Shown in pieces: positions 1-6,470 of a DNA stretch of 8,844 nucleotides. The stretch comes from an uncultured Bacillota bacterium (lineage in GTDB: Bacteria > Bacillota_I > Bacilli_A > Izemoplasmatales > UBA1188): NCBI GenBank assembly GCA_900318975.1, contig ONMY01000158.1, positions 1 to 8,844 on the forward strand. The letters are read 5' to 3'. Each line of letters opens with the position of its first letter. Positions within the stretch are counted from its first letter, which is position 1. The position numbers were made by a program, and so were the translations under genes. Under the pieces are notes generated by a model. That model saw only the letters and a list, made by a program, of their open reading frames with translations, was not told the DNA's origin and ran no database searches.

Positions 1-13
1 CACATATAACATT

Positions 14-51
14 ATAAAGATGGAGATTATTATTCTCTATCTTTATTTTTT
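14..51 (+). terminator. Intrinsic terminator of an upstream gene outside the window
   Basis: The arms AAAGATGGAGA (16-26) and TCTCTATCTTT (34-44) pair with one G-T wobble around a 7-nt loop. An extra TA/TA pair extends the stem to 14-46, and a run of six T follows (46-51). The T-run lies on the plus-strand side, so it most likely ends a plus-strand transcript whose gene lies left of the window. It insulates the EF-G-like gene from upstream transcription. Confidence 0.75.
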
Positions 52-83
52 CACCAACGAATTAAAATAACATTTTAATTTGT

Positions 84-112
84 TTGCATATGATTTGTGT
101 TTATGTTATAAT
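84..112 (+). promoter_or_regulatory. Sigma-A-type promoter of the EF-G-like gene, extended -10
   Basis: A -35 box TTGCAT (84-89) and a perfect -10 box TATAAT (107-112) are separated by 17 bp. A TG at 104-105 gives an extended -10. The predicted transcription start is near 119, leaving a leader of about 30 nt with ribosome binding site AAGAGG (138-143), five bases before the ATG. An AT-rich inverted repeat lies just upstream at 60-80. Confidence 0.8.
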
Positions 113-148
113 TCCCATTGGAATTATTAAAAAACTTAAGAGGTATAT

Positions 149-2185
149 ATGGAATATTTCAAACAAAACATTAAAAACATCGCTATTGTTGGCGGTATGG
201 GCACAGGTAAGACTACTCTTGCTGAATCTATCGCTTTTGTTGCTGGCGTTATTACAAAGAAAGGTGAAGTAGAAAAAGGTACTACTTTATCAGACTTTAC
301 AGTAGAAGAACAAAACCACAAATACAGTATTGTTTCTTCATTAATCCCTGTTGAATACAAGGGCACAAAGATTAACTTTATTGATCTTCCTGGTATGAAT
401 GAATTCGTACAAGATTTATATAGTGAAGTTCCACTATGTTCTGGCGCTATCATGGTTGTTGATGCAACTCGTGGTGTAGACATTCAAGCAAAGAGCTACT
501 ACAGATTCTTAAAAGAACACAACGTTCCAACAGTAATCTTAGTATCTAAGGTTGATAAAGAAAATGTTGACTATGACAAGGTAATTGCTGGTCTTGAAGA
601 AAAATTCGGTCAAGCAATCGTTCCTTTCATGTATCCAGAAGGTGGCAAAAACAACTTTAAAGGTTTCGCTTATGCATTAAGCAAGAAGGCATATGTTGGT
701 GGTAATGAAACTCAAGTATCTGCTGAACTTGAACCAATCATTTCTTCTGCATATGATAAGATCGTTGAAGAAGCTGCAGCTCAAGATGAAGAATTAATGG
801 AAAAATTCTTCGGTGGTGAAGAATTATCAGTTGATGAAATTGCATCTGGTCTAAAAGCTGGTCTCGTTACTGAATCAGTTGTTCCAGTAGTACTTGCAAA
901 CTCAGTTCAAAATGTTGGTGTTAAAGAATTACTAGACTTAGTAGTATCTCTCTTCCCTTCAATGGCTGAAACTAAACCTCTCGCATCTAATGTTAGTGAT
1001 CTTAAATATGATGAAACTAAACCATTTGCTGGTTATGTATTCAAAACTACAGTTGATGCATTCATTGGTACCATTTCATTCGTTTTAATCGTTAATGGTT
1101 CATTAAAAGTTGGCCAAGAAATCGTAGTTGATGGCAAAACTGAAAAAGTTAACCAAACATTCACTATCTGCGGTAAGAACCAATCTCCATACACAGTTGC
1201 ATATGCTGGAGATATCGTATGTATTGCTAAACTTGCATCACTCTATACAGGTGCATCATTAAATGAAAAAGGTAATAATGTAGTATTCACTAAACCTGAA
1301 TGTCCAAAACCAACATACTATAGAGCAATGCAACCTAAGAATAAATCAGATGAAGATAAACTCTCTGGTGCTCTTCAAAAATTAAGTTTAGAAGATCAAT
1401 CATTTGAAATCATCAGAAATAAAGAAACAAAACAACAATTAATCGGTGGTCAAGGTTCAGTACATATCGATGTTCTACTTGAAAAGATGAAAAATATGTT
1501 CAAAGTAGAAGTTACTACCGAAAAACAACAAATCGTATATCGTGAAGCTATCAGATCAAACGGCGAAGCTGAAGGTCGTTATGTAAAACAATCTGGTGGT
1601 GCAGGTTACTATGGTGTTGTAGTAATGAAATTCGAACCATGTGAAGAAGATTCATACTTCACAGAAGAAATCTTCGGTGGATCAGTTCCTAAAAACTATT
1701 TCCCACCAATTGAAAAAGGTTTCTTTGAAGCTCTTGAAACTGGACCTCTTGCAGGATTCCCAGTTATCAATGTTCATGCAACTCTAATTGATGGTAAATA
1801 CCATCCAGTAGATTCAAACGAACTTGCATTCAAGAACGCTGCAAAAGATGCATTCAAGAAAGCTTGCGAAAAGATTAGAAAGATCATCCTTGAACCAATC
1901 ATGCATGTTCAAGTTAAAGTATCTGATGAATATCTTGGTGATATCCTCGGTGATGTTAATAAGAGAAGAGGTAGAGTTCTTGGCATGAACAAAGTTGGTG
2001 ATTATCAAATCATCGACTGCGAAATTCCAGAAGCTGAAATCATCACTTACAACATCGACCTTAAAGCATTAACTCAAGGTGATGGTGTATTTACAAGAGA
2101 ATTCGTAAGATATGAAGAAGTTCCTGCAAACGTAGCTGAAAAGGTTATAGAAGCAGCCAAAGCTCTTCAAGCACAAAATCAATAA
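149..2185 (+). CDS. Divergent elongation factor G-like translational GTPase (EF-G paralogue)
   Basis: This 678-residue protein has the full EF-G layout: GTPase domain (about 1-285), domain II beta barrel (290-375), domain III (395-465), domain IV (475-570) and domain V (580-668, with LGDILGDVNKRRGRVLGM and LTQGDGVFTREF). Canonical EF-G moves tRNA and mRNA through the ribosome using GTP. This copy resembles the second-type EF-G-like proteins of Clostridia and Thermus EF-G-2. Its P-loop is GGMGTGKTT (15-23) instead of the usual AHIDAGKTT. The RGIT switch-I motif is missing. The catalytic His of DTPGH is Met83 (DLPGM, 79-83). The NKxD guanine motif reads SKVD (133-136). Domain IV loop QSGGRGQYG reads QSGGAGYYG. 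GTP binding looks possible, but normal hydrolysis and elongation are doubtful. Start ATG 149 is supported by AAGAGG. Codon choice is biased (Phe mostly TTC), unlike the lipoprotein gene downstream, which suggests high expression. It is not a TetM-type protein, since those keep RGIT and PGH. The family call is firm; the role is unknown. Confidence 0.93.
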   Translation: MEYFKQNIKNIAIVGGMGTGKTTLAESIAFVAGVITKKGEVEKGTTLSDFTVEEQNHKYSIVSSLIPVEYKGTKINFIDLPGMNEFVQDLYSEVPLCSGAIMVVDATRGVDIQAKSYYRFLKEHNVPTVILVSKVDKENVDYDKVIAGLEEKFGQAIVPFMYPEGGKNNFKGFAYALSKKAYVGGNETQVSAELEPIISSAYDKIVEEAAAQDEELMEKFFGGEELSVDEIASGLKAGLVTESVVPVVLANSVQNVGVKELLDLVVSLFPSMAETKPLASNVSDLKYDETKPFAGYVFKTTVDAFIGTISFVLIVNGSLKVGQEIVVDGKTEKVNQTFTICGKNQSPYTVAYAGDIVCIAKLASLYTGASLNEKGNNVVFTKPECPKPTYYRAMQPKNKSDEDKLSGALQKLSLEDQSFEIIRNKETKQQLIGGQGSVHIDVLLEKMKNMFKVEVTTEKQQIVYREAIRSNGEAEGRYVKQSGGAGYYGVVVMKFEPCEEDSYFTEEIFGGSVPKNYFPPIEKGFFEALETGPLAGFPVINVHATLIDGKYHPVDSNELAFKNAAKDAFKKACEKIRKIILEPIMHVQVKVSDEYLGDILGDVNKRRGRVLGMNKVGDYQIIDCEIPEAEIITYNIDLKALTQGDGVFTREFVRYEEVPANVAEKVIEAAKALQAQNQ

Positions 2186-2200
2186 TTATTTGAACACATA

Positions 2201-2232
2201 AAAAGATGGAATCCACTCGGATTCCATCTTTT
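2201..2232. terminator. Bidirectional terminator between the EF-G-like gene and proS
   Basis: A perfect 14-bp stem, AAAAGATGGAATCC (2201-2214) with GGATTCCATCTTTT (2219-2232), surrounds an ACTC loop. The A-run on the left and T-run on the right give a U-tract in both directions. It lies 16 bp after the EF-G-like stop and 13 bp beyond the proS stop, so it can end both convergent transcripts. Confidence 0.92.
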
Positions 2233-2245
2233 ATTATATAATGTA

Positions 2246-3925
2246 TTAGAATTTCTTTAATACTTCCTTAACATCTAATACTTCTTTATTACCATCTCTT
2301 CTAACTTTAAATTCAACTTGGTTATTAACGGCATCTCTTCCGACGATGATATGATAAGGAATACCTACTAAATCCCAGTCATGGAGTTTAACACCGAGAG
2401 AAGATGCTCTATCATCAAGTATTACATCTACACCTTTTTTCTTTAATTCATTGTACATCTTATCGGCAAGATTCTTCATTACTTCATCAGTATATTTAAC
2501 AGGAACTATTACCACTTTATATGGTGCAAGATCATCAGGGAATGAGATACCATTTTCATCGTGATATTCTTCAACGATAGCTTGAAGAGCTCTTGAGATA
2601 CCAATTCCGTAGCACCCCATAACCATTGGAACTTCTTGACCTTTATCGTTTACATATACACAGTTCATTGCTTTAGAGTATTTAGTTCCAAGCTTAAAAA
2701 CTTGTCCAACTTCAATTCCTCTTTCTTCTTTAAGAGGCTCACCTTTAACTATATCTAAATCTCCTGCAACAACTAATCTTATATCAACCACTTCACCATC
2801 GAAATCTCTCTTATAGTTAACATTCTTTAGGTGAACATCTTTTTTGTTGCCACCACAGTATGCATTTACCATGTATGTAACTTCAGGATCAATTAAAGTT
2901 CTCATCTTGAGTCCAACAGGGCCAATAAATCCGAAAACAGAAGAAGTATTCTTAAAATCATCATCAGTTGCAAAGTCTAAATCAAATTCACCAAGGCCAA
3001 GTTTATTCGCAACTTTAATCTTATTGATTTCTCTATCGCCTCTAATTAAACAAAGAACCAATTCTTTAGAAATTAAATCTTTATATACTATAGCTTTAAT
3101 GATACGTTTAGCTGATGTATTTAAGAATTTAGTTAAATCTTCAATAGTTTTAATGTTAGGTGTTGAAACTTCAACGATATCTTTTAATTCTTTTTCTTCA
3201 TTGTAGATATCAGCCTTTGCTTCAGCTTTTTCTTGGTCAGCACTATAATTTGAATTATAAATAATAGTAGATTCACCAATATTTGAAAGAGCCATAAATT
3301 GATGACTTGCATTTCCACCAATATTACCAGTATCTGCGAGTACTGCAGTAAAGTTTAGATGAAGTCTTGTGAAGATTCTTTCATATGCATGATACATATC
3401 ATTATATGATTTATCGAGTCCAGCTTCATCAATGTCGAATGTATAAGCATCTTTCATGATGAATTCTCTAGATCTAATTAAACCAAATCTAGGACGCATT
3501 TCATCTCTATATTTTGTTTGAATTTGATATAAAGATACTGGGAGTTCTTTATATGAACGTACAGAATCTCTTACTATTGATGTAAAGATTTCTTCATGTG
3601 TTGGTCCAAGACAAAATTCTCTATCGTTTCTATCTTTTAGTCTCATTAGTTCTGGTCCATATTTAGTCCATCTACCAGATTCTATCCAAAGTTCTTTTGG
3701 TTGAAGAGCGCTACATAATATTTCTTCAGATCCAATAGCGTCCATCTCTTCTCTTACTATATTTTCAATTTTCTTTAAAACTTTAAGCCCTAGTGGCATA
3801 TAAGTATATACACCAGCAACGTTCTTTTTGATCATTCCACTTCTAAGAAGAAGAACGTGCGAATCTATTACAGCTTCCTGTGGAGCTTCTTTTAAAGTTT
3901 TTAAACACATACGAGATGCTTTCAT
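2246..3925 (-). CDS. proS: Prolyl-tRNA synthetase (bacterial type, with editing domain)
   Basis: This class II aminoacyl-tRNA synthetase joins proline to tRNA-Pro with ATP in the cytoplasm. Its 559 residues match the usual bacterial ProS length (about 565-575). Motif 1 lies around 37-66, the GPTHEE loop at 107-112, and motif 2 with KYRDEMRPRFG and REFIMKDAYTFD at 138-164. The inserted YbaK-like editing domain occupies about 220-405, and motif 3 (GCYGIGISR) is at 437-445. The C-terminal anticodon-binding domain (about 466-559) carries LHDWDLVGIPYHIIVG. The editing domain keeps a His (365) that lines up with the E. coli editing His, plus the Lys-rich IIKAIVYK stretch, so deacylation of Ala-tRNA-Pro is probably intact. 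Start ATG 3923-3925 is preceded by a full GGAGGT (3931-3936) at five-base spacing. It has its own promoter 32 bp upstream and no room for a T-box leader. It converges on the EF-G-like gene. Confidence 0.98.
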   Translation of the reverse strand: MKASRMCLKTLKEAPQEAVIDSHVLLLRSGMIKKNVAGVYTYMPLGLKVLKKIENIVREEMDAIGSEEILCSALQPKELWIESGRWTKYGPELMRLKDRNDREFCLGPTHEEIFTSIVRDSVRSYKELPVSLYQIQTKYRDEMRPRFGLIRSREFIMKDAYTFDIDEAGLDKSYNDMYHAYERIFTRLHLNFTAVLADTGNIGGNASHQFMALSNIGESTIIYNSNYSADQEKAEAKADIYNEEKELKDIVEVSTPNIKTIEDLTKFLNTSAKRIIKAIVYKDLISKELVLCLIRGDREINKIKVANKLGLGEFDLDFATDDDFKNTSSVFGFIGPVGLKMRTLIDPEVTYMVNAYCGGNKKDVHLKNVNYKRDFDGEVVDIRLVVAGDLDIVKGEPLKEERGIEVGQVFKLGTKYSKAMNCVYVNDKGQEVPMVMGCYGIGISRALQAIVEEYHDENGISFPDDLAPYKVVIVPVKYTDEVMKNLADKMYNELKKKGVDVILDDRASSLGVKLHDWDLVGIPYHIIVGRDAVNNQVEFKVRRDGNKEVLDVKEVLKKF

Positions 3926-3956
3926 ACTATACCTCCAGGCTAATAAGCCATATAAA

Positions 3957-3985
3957 ATTATATAACTTAGTAAAAGTTATATCAA
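3957..3985 (-). promoter_or_regulatory. Promoter of proS
   Basis: Read on the minus strand, TTGATA (3980-3985) and TATAAT (3957-3962) are separated by exactly 17 bp, close to the sigma-A consensus. The predicted start near 3950 gives a leader of about 25 nt that holds only the GGAGGT site. A 9-bp inverted repeat, ATATAACTT (3960-3968) and AAGTTATAT (3974-3982), overlaps both boxes. Confidence 0.75.
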
Positions 3986-4006
3986 CAATAAAATATTAGC
4001 AATTAA

Positions 4007-5410
4007 TTATGGCATTGATGGTTCATATCCATATGCAAGTAAAGAATATGGATCAGTTTCATTAAATGTTACACAACAATATATTTCAAAATGAAGAATA
4101 CCATCATCATCAGCGTCGCCTACAACAAACTCAGTAGCCATATTCTCATTAGTATATATTTCAGAATGAGAATAGATTGGTAATAAATCAGCGCTTGTTG
4201 ATCTCCATTCGAGTTCATTATAGTCTTCAAAAACTGTTTTTATATAGTTATAATTATCGCCAACTTTATTTTCTTCAATATTAAATGTATACTTAACAAT
4301 CATACATTCGCTATTTGAAACGAAATAAGTATTATCTTTCTTAAAATCATTGTCATCAAAGATCTCTTCTAAATAAACTCTAAAACCGAACATATCAAGA
4401 CCTGTTTCATTTGCAATACTGAATGTAACATCATAAGGATCATCTTTATCTAGTTTAATAATTATATAATTTTTATTTCCATTTTTAAATTGGCCTGTCC
4501 AAATATATTCATTTGTTTGATTTTCATTTTTAATTAATTCAACATAGCTTTCATATTCACGTTTAACAAATAGAGAGTATATTCCATCTTTGATTGCATC
4601 TATATCATCATCTCCACTTTCATCTTCACATATAACTTCGTAATCAAAACGAACGCTTGCAAAACAATCATTAGCTTCATAGCTTGTGATTGAGATTTTA
4701 TTATAACTTACAAGGTCTTTTGTGAAGTCTTTGATATAATCTAACATTGCATTCATAGGCATGTCGTCAATAAAATATGCTTCTGGAAGAGTTACTTTAG
4801 TAGAATTAATATCTGTAAACACTCCTTTTACAATTCTATATCCTTCTTCATCATATGATTCATATTGAACCAAAACATTATTTTCAAATTTAAATGTCAT
4901 AGTACAATTTGATTCATATTCATCTTTATATATACATGAATATACACCATTTTCATATGTAGTATTTTCAAATGTTGGTTTTGCAAAAAACCTAATTGTA
5001 TCAGCGATAGTATCAACCGATTCAGTAGAATAAGCTTTATACCACTTATTATTATCGTTTCCAAAATGAGTATAGCCAACAAATCTATTGTTTGTTTTTA
5101 GTTCAGAAAAATCTAAGTAACGAAGAAAAGAAGTTTCAGAGATAATCATTTCATAGTGAATAGTATTGCCATCTTTCTTTATTATTTCTGATGCATCTGT
5201 ATCATCGTCTTCATAAACGGTTAATGTAAAATTAAGATTTTCATCTTCTATGAAATCAAAATTAGTTACATATTTTTCAAAAACTTCTTTAGTGACTTTG
5301 TTTATATCTTCCTTAGTGGTTGTATTATTGGTTGTAGTAGTGGTGTTATTATTGCAACCAGTAATACACAAAATTACAATTAATAAAAAAATACATGTTA
5401 CTTTTTTCAT
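4007..5410 (-). CDS. Lipoprotein of unknown function, acidic and surface-anchored
   Basis: I do not recognise a family for this 467-residue protein. The N-terminus is a type II signal peptide: MKK, a hydrophobic core (about 4-16) and the lipobox ITGC with Cys19 as the predicted lipidated residue. Next comes an Asn/Thr-only low-complexity linker (20-32), typical of a flexible tether from membrane to folded domain. The mature protein is strongly acidic, with clusters such as YEDDDTD (66-72), ESGDDDIDA (264-272) and GDADDDG (431-437). Alternating short beta-like segments around 58-205 (for example NNKWYKAY, GVYSCIY, STKVTLPEAY) recall LolA/LppX-like lipoproteins of Gram-positives, but that is only an impression. 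The part after about 215 looks like a second domain. Start ATG 5408-5410 has AAGGAG (5418-5423) and a good promoter. It lies upstream of proS on the same strand, with no strong terminator between. Phe codons are mostly TTT, so translation is probably modest. Confidence 0.88.
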   Translation of the reverse strand: MKKVTCIFLLIVILCITGCNNNTTTTTNNTTTKEDINKVTKEVFEKYVTNFDFIEDENLNFTLTVYEDDDTDASEIIKKDGNTIHYEMIISETSFLRYLDFSELKTNNRFVGYTHFGNDNNKWYKAYSTESVDTIADTIRFFAKPTFENTTYENGVYSCIYKDEYESNCTMTFKFENNVLVQYESYDEEGYRIVKGVFTDINSTKVTLPEAYFIDDMPMNAMLDYIKDFTKDLVSYNKISITSYEANDCFASVRFDYEVICEDESGDDDIDAIKDGIYSLFVKREYESYVELIKNENQTNEYIWTGQFKNGNKNYIIIKLDKDDPYDVTFSIANETGLDMFGFRVYLEEIFDDNDFKKDNTYFVSNSECMIVKYTFNIEENKVGDNYNYIKTVFEDYNELEWRSTSADLLPIYSHSEIYTNENMATEFVVGDADDDGILHFEIYCCVTFNETDPYSLLAYGYEPSMP

Positions 5411-5434
5411 AATTTATCTCCTTTTCTAGTTATT

Positions 5435-5463
5435 ATTTTACATTTAAAAATAATAAAATGCAA
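5435..5463 (-). promoter_or_regulatory. Promoter of the lipoprotein gene
   Basis: On the minus strand, TTGCAT (5458-5463) and TAAAAT (5435-5440) lie 17 bp apart. The predicted start near 5428 leaves a leader of about 18 nt that carries AAGGAG (5418-5423). The -35 hexamer is identical to that of the EF-G-like gene. The tRNA terminator ends about 40 bp upstream, so this gene is transcribed separately from the tRNA unit. Confidence 0.65.
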
Positions 5464-5501
5464 AAAATAAATAAACTATATTCTCACAATAATAGAAGCA
5501 C

Positions 5502-5528
5502 AAAAAAAGGACTGAAATAATCAGCCCT
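5502..5528 (-). terminator. Terminator of the tRNA-His/tRNA-Leu unit
   Basis: Read on the minus strand, AGGGCTGA (5528-5521) pairs with TCAGTCCT (5515-5508), with one G-T wobble, around a TTATT loop. A run of seven T follows (5508-5502). It lies 13 bp beyond the CCA end of tRNA-Leu. Confidence 0.9.
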
Positions 5529-5541
5529 AATAATTTATAGA

Positions 5542-5626
5542 TGGTGGGGCAGATGAGATTCGAACTCACACGCCTGTTGGTGCCACCCCCTCAAGATGGT
5601 GCGTCTACCAGTTCCGCCACTGCCCC
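5542..5626 (-). tRNA. tRNA-Leu, anticodon GAG
   Basis: This 85-nt class II tRNA reads leucine codons CUC and CUU. On the minus strand the acceptor stem is GGGGCAG with CTGCCCC (7 bp), discriminator A and an encoded CCA (5544-5542). The D-arm is GCG-loop-CGC with GGTAGA. The anticodon stem CCATC/GGTGG holds loop TTGAGGG, with anticodon GAG at 5592-5590. The variable region is 13 nt. The T-arm is GTGAG-TTCGAAT-CTCAT. It follows tRNA-His by 27 bp in one transcription unit. Confidence 0.95.
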
Positions 5627-5653
5627 ATTTTATATTTAATTATTTCAACTTTG

Positions 5654-5732
5654 TGGGGCGACTAAAGAGACTCGAACCCTTGAAATGCCGGAGCCACAAT
5701 CCGGTGCGTTAACCAACTTCGCCATAGCCGCC
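5654..5732 (-). tRNA. tRNA-His, anticodon GTG, with encoded G-1
   Basis: On the minus strand the gene begins with the extra 5' G typical of tRNA-His (G-1, base 5732), which faces C73. The acceptor stem is GCGGCTA with TAGTCGC, and CCA is encoded (5656-5654). Anticodon stem CCGGA/TCCGG holds loop TTGTGGC, with anticodon GTG at 5697-5695. The T-arm is AAGGG-TTCGAGT-CTCTT. The variable region appears to be 6 nt, one more than usual. It is the first gene of the unit, about 10 bases from the predicted transcription start. Confidence 0.96.
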
Positions 5733-5749
5733 GTTTAAGTTGCATAAAT

Positions 5750-5778
5750 ATAATAACACTAATATCGTTTTTAATCAA
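5750..5778 (-). promoter_or_regulatory. Promoter of the tRNA-His/tRNA-Leu unit
   Basis: On the minus strand, TTGATT (5773-5778) and TATTAT (5750-5755) are 17 bp apart, and a TG one base before the -10 makes it extended. The predicted start near 5743 leaves about a 10-nt leader before tRNA-His. A perfect 20-bp A/T palindrome lies upstream at 5787-5806, in the UP-element position. Confidence 0.75.
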
Positions 5779-5786
5779 TGATAATT

Positions 5787-5806
5787 TTTTTATATTAATA
5801 TAAAAA
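5787..5806. repeat. Perfect 20-bp A/T palindrome upstream of the tRNA promoter
   Basis: TTTTTATATT is followed directly by its reverse complement AATATAAAAA. It sits between the divergent tRNA and DUF975 promoters, about 8 bp upstream of the tRNA -35 box. The phased A and T tracts suit an UP element contacted by the RNA polymerase alpha subunit; a protein-binding site is the alternative. Confidence 0.6.
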
Positions 5807-5831
5807 CTAAAAACATTTATATAATGTGTAT

Positions 5832-5839
5832 GTTATAAT
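5832..5839 (+). promoter_or_regulatory. Extended -10 promoter of the DUF975 gene
   Basis: TG (5832-5833 context TGT) directly precedes a perfect TATAAT (5834-5839). No convincing -35 box is seen 16-18 bp upstream (AAACAT at 5811-5816). The predicted start near 5846 places AAAGGAG (5847-5853) almost at the 5' end of the mRNA. Confidence 0.55.
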
Positions 5840-5866
5840 AATGGCGAAAGGAGAAAATTTTATATA

Positions 5867-6457
5867 ATGAGAGCACGTGATTATCGTCTTGCTGCTTCTG
5901 AAGAATGCAGAAATTATTCTGGAACTCTAGCACTAATTTATTTAATTTTAGCAATAATAGAAGGTGCAGTATCTGGAGCAACTTTTGGACTTGGAATCTT
6001 AGTACTTGGTCCTCTAACTATGGGCACTGTAATGGTTTCTGAAAGCGTACACAACAAAGGTAATGTTGCACTTGAAACATTATTTAGTGGATTTAAAATG
6101 TTTGAAAAAGCGGTTGTTCTATCAATCTTAGAAACTGTTTATTTAATTCTTTGGTCACTTTTAATTATTCCAGCATTCATTAAACCATATTCTTATGCAA
6201 TGTCATTCTATATTCAAAAAGATAATCCTGAAATGACTGCGAATGAAAGTATCACTGAAAGTAGAAGAATGATGAATGGTTATAAATGGAAATTATTCTG
6301 CTTAGATTTAAGTTATATCGGTTGGATACTTCTTTGTATTCTAACATTCGGTATTCTATCTTTCTGGGTATCACCTAAGATTCAACAAGCACACTATCTA
6401 TTCTATCTAAATATTTCTGGAAAGAATAATCAAGAAGAAGTAGTTACAGAAGAATAG
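5867..6457 (+). CDS. DUF975-family integral membrane protein
   Basis: This 196-residue membrane protein belongs to the DUF975 family, which is common in Firmicutes and has no established function. Predicted membrane segments lie at about 19-38, 40-57, 82-106 and 142-168. The family's signature blocks are visible: ETLFSGF (70-76), LILWSLLIIPAFI (93-105), ESRRMMNG (131-138) and LSYIGWILLCILTFGIL (148-164). The N-terminus is short and basic, and the C-terminus (about 184-196) is acidic and Glu-rich, so both ends are probably cytoplasmic. The ATG at 5867 is the first available start, but AAAGGAG (5847-5853) lies 13 bases away, at the far end of workable spacing; no in-frame ATG, GTG or TTG lies closer. 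It is monocistronic, diverges from the tRNA unit and ends in a terminator shared with the opposing operon. Confidence 0.9.
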   Translation: MRARDYRLAASEECRNYSGTLALIYLILAIIEGAVSGATFGLGILVLGPLTMGTVMVSESVHNKGNVALETLFSGFKMFEKAVVLSILETVYLILWSLLIIPAFIKPYSYAMSFYIQKDNPEMTANESITESRRMMNGYKWKLFCLDLSYIGWILLCILTFGILSFWVSPKIQQAHYLFYLNISGKNNQEEVVTEE

Positions 6458-6470
6458 GATATAAACAAGT

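Noticed and set aside
84..272. 62-codon open frame overlapping the EF-G-like start
   Set aside because: It is out of frame with the EF-G-like gene, overlaps its promoter and start, has no ribosome binding site and gives a composition typical of out-of-frame translation.
136..483. 115-codon minus-strand frame inside the EF-G-like gene
   Set aside because: It lies antisense to a well-conserved GTPase domain, with no promoter or ribosome binding site and no recognisable protein; the same applies to the minus-strand frame at 1814-2008.
149..2185. Ribosomal protection (TetM-like) resistance protein
   Set aside because: TetM-type proteins keep AHVDAGKT, RGIT and DTPGH, all altered here, and the overall match is better to EF-G-like type 2 proteins.
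2844..3206. 120-codon plus-strand frame inside proS
   Set aside because: It is antisense to the ProRS editing domain and has no start signals; the frames at 4897-5082 and 7016-7291 are rejected for the same reason.
3960..3982. A/T hairpin as terminator of the lipoprotein gene
   Set aside because: The stem has one GC pair and no real T-run, and it coincides with a well-spaced -35/-10 pair for proS. A promoter is the better reading.
3926..4006. T-box or other riboswitch ahead of proS
   Set aside because: The intergenic region is too short and contains no specifier-loop or antiterminator-like sequence.
5863..5868. TATAAT overlapping the DUF975 start codon as a second promoter
   Set aside because: Transcription would start inside the coding sequence, and a better extended -10 box with downstream ribosome binding site exists at 5832-5839.
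5816..5869. 11-bp direct repeat TTTATATAATG (5816-5826 and 5859-5869)
   Set aside because: It is made only of common A/T promoter-like sequence, a similar string also occurs near 2234, and nothing suggests a function or insertion footprint.
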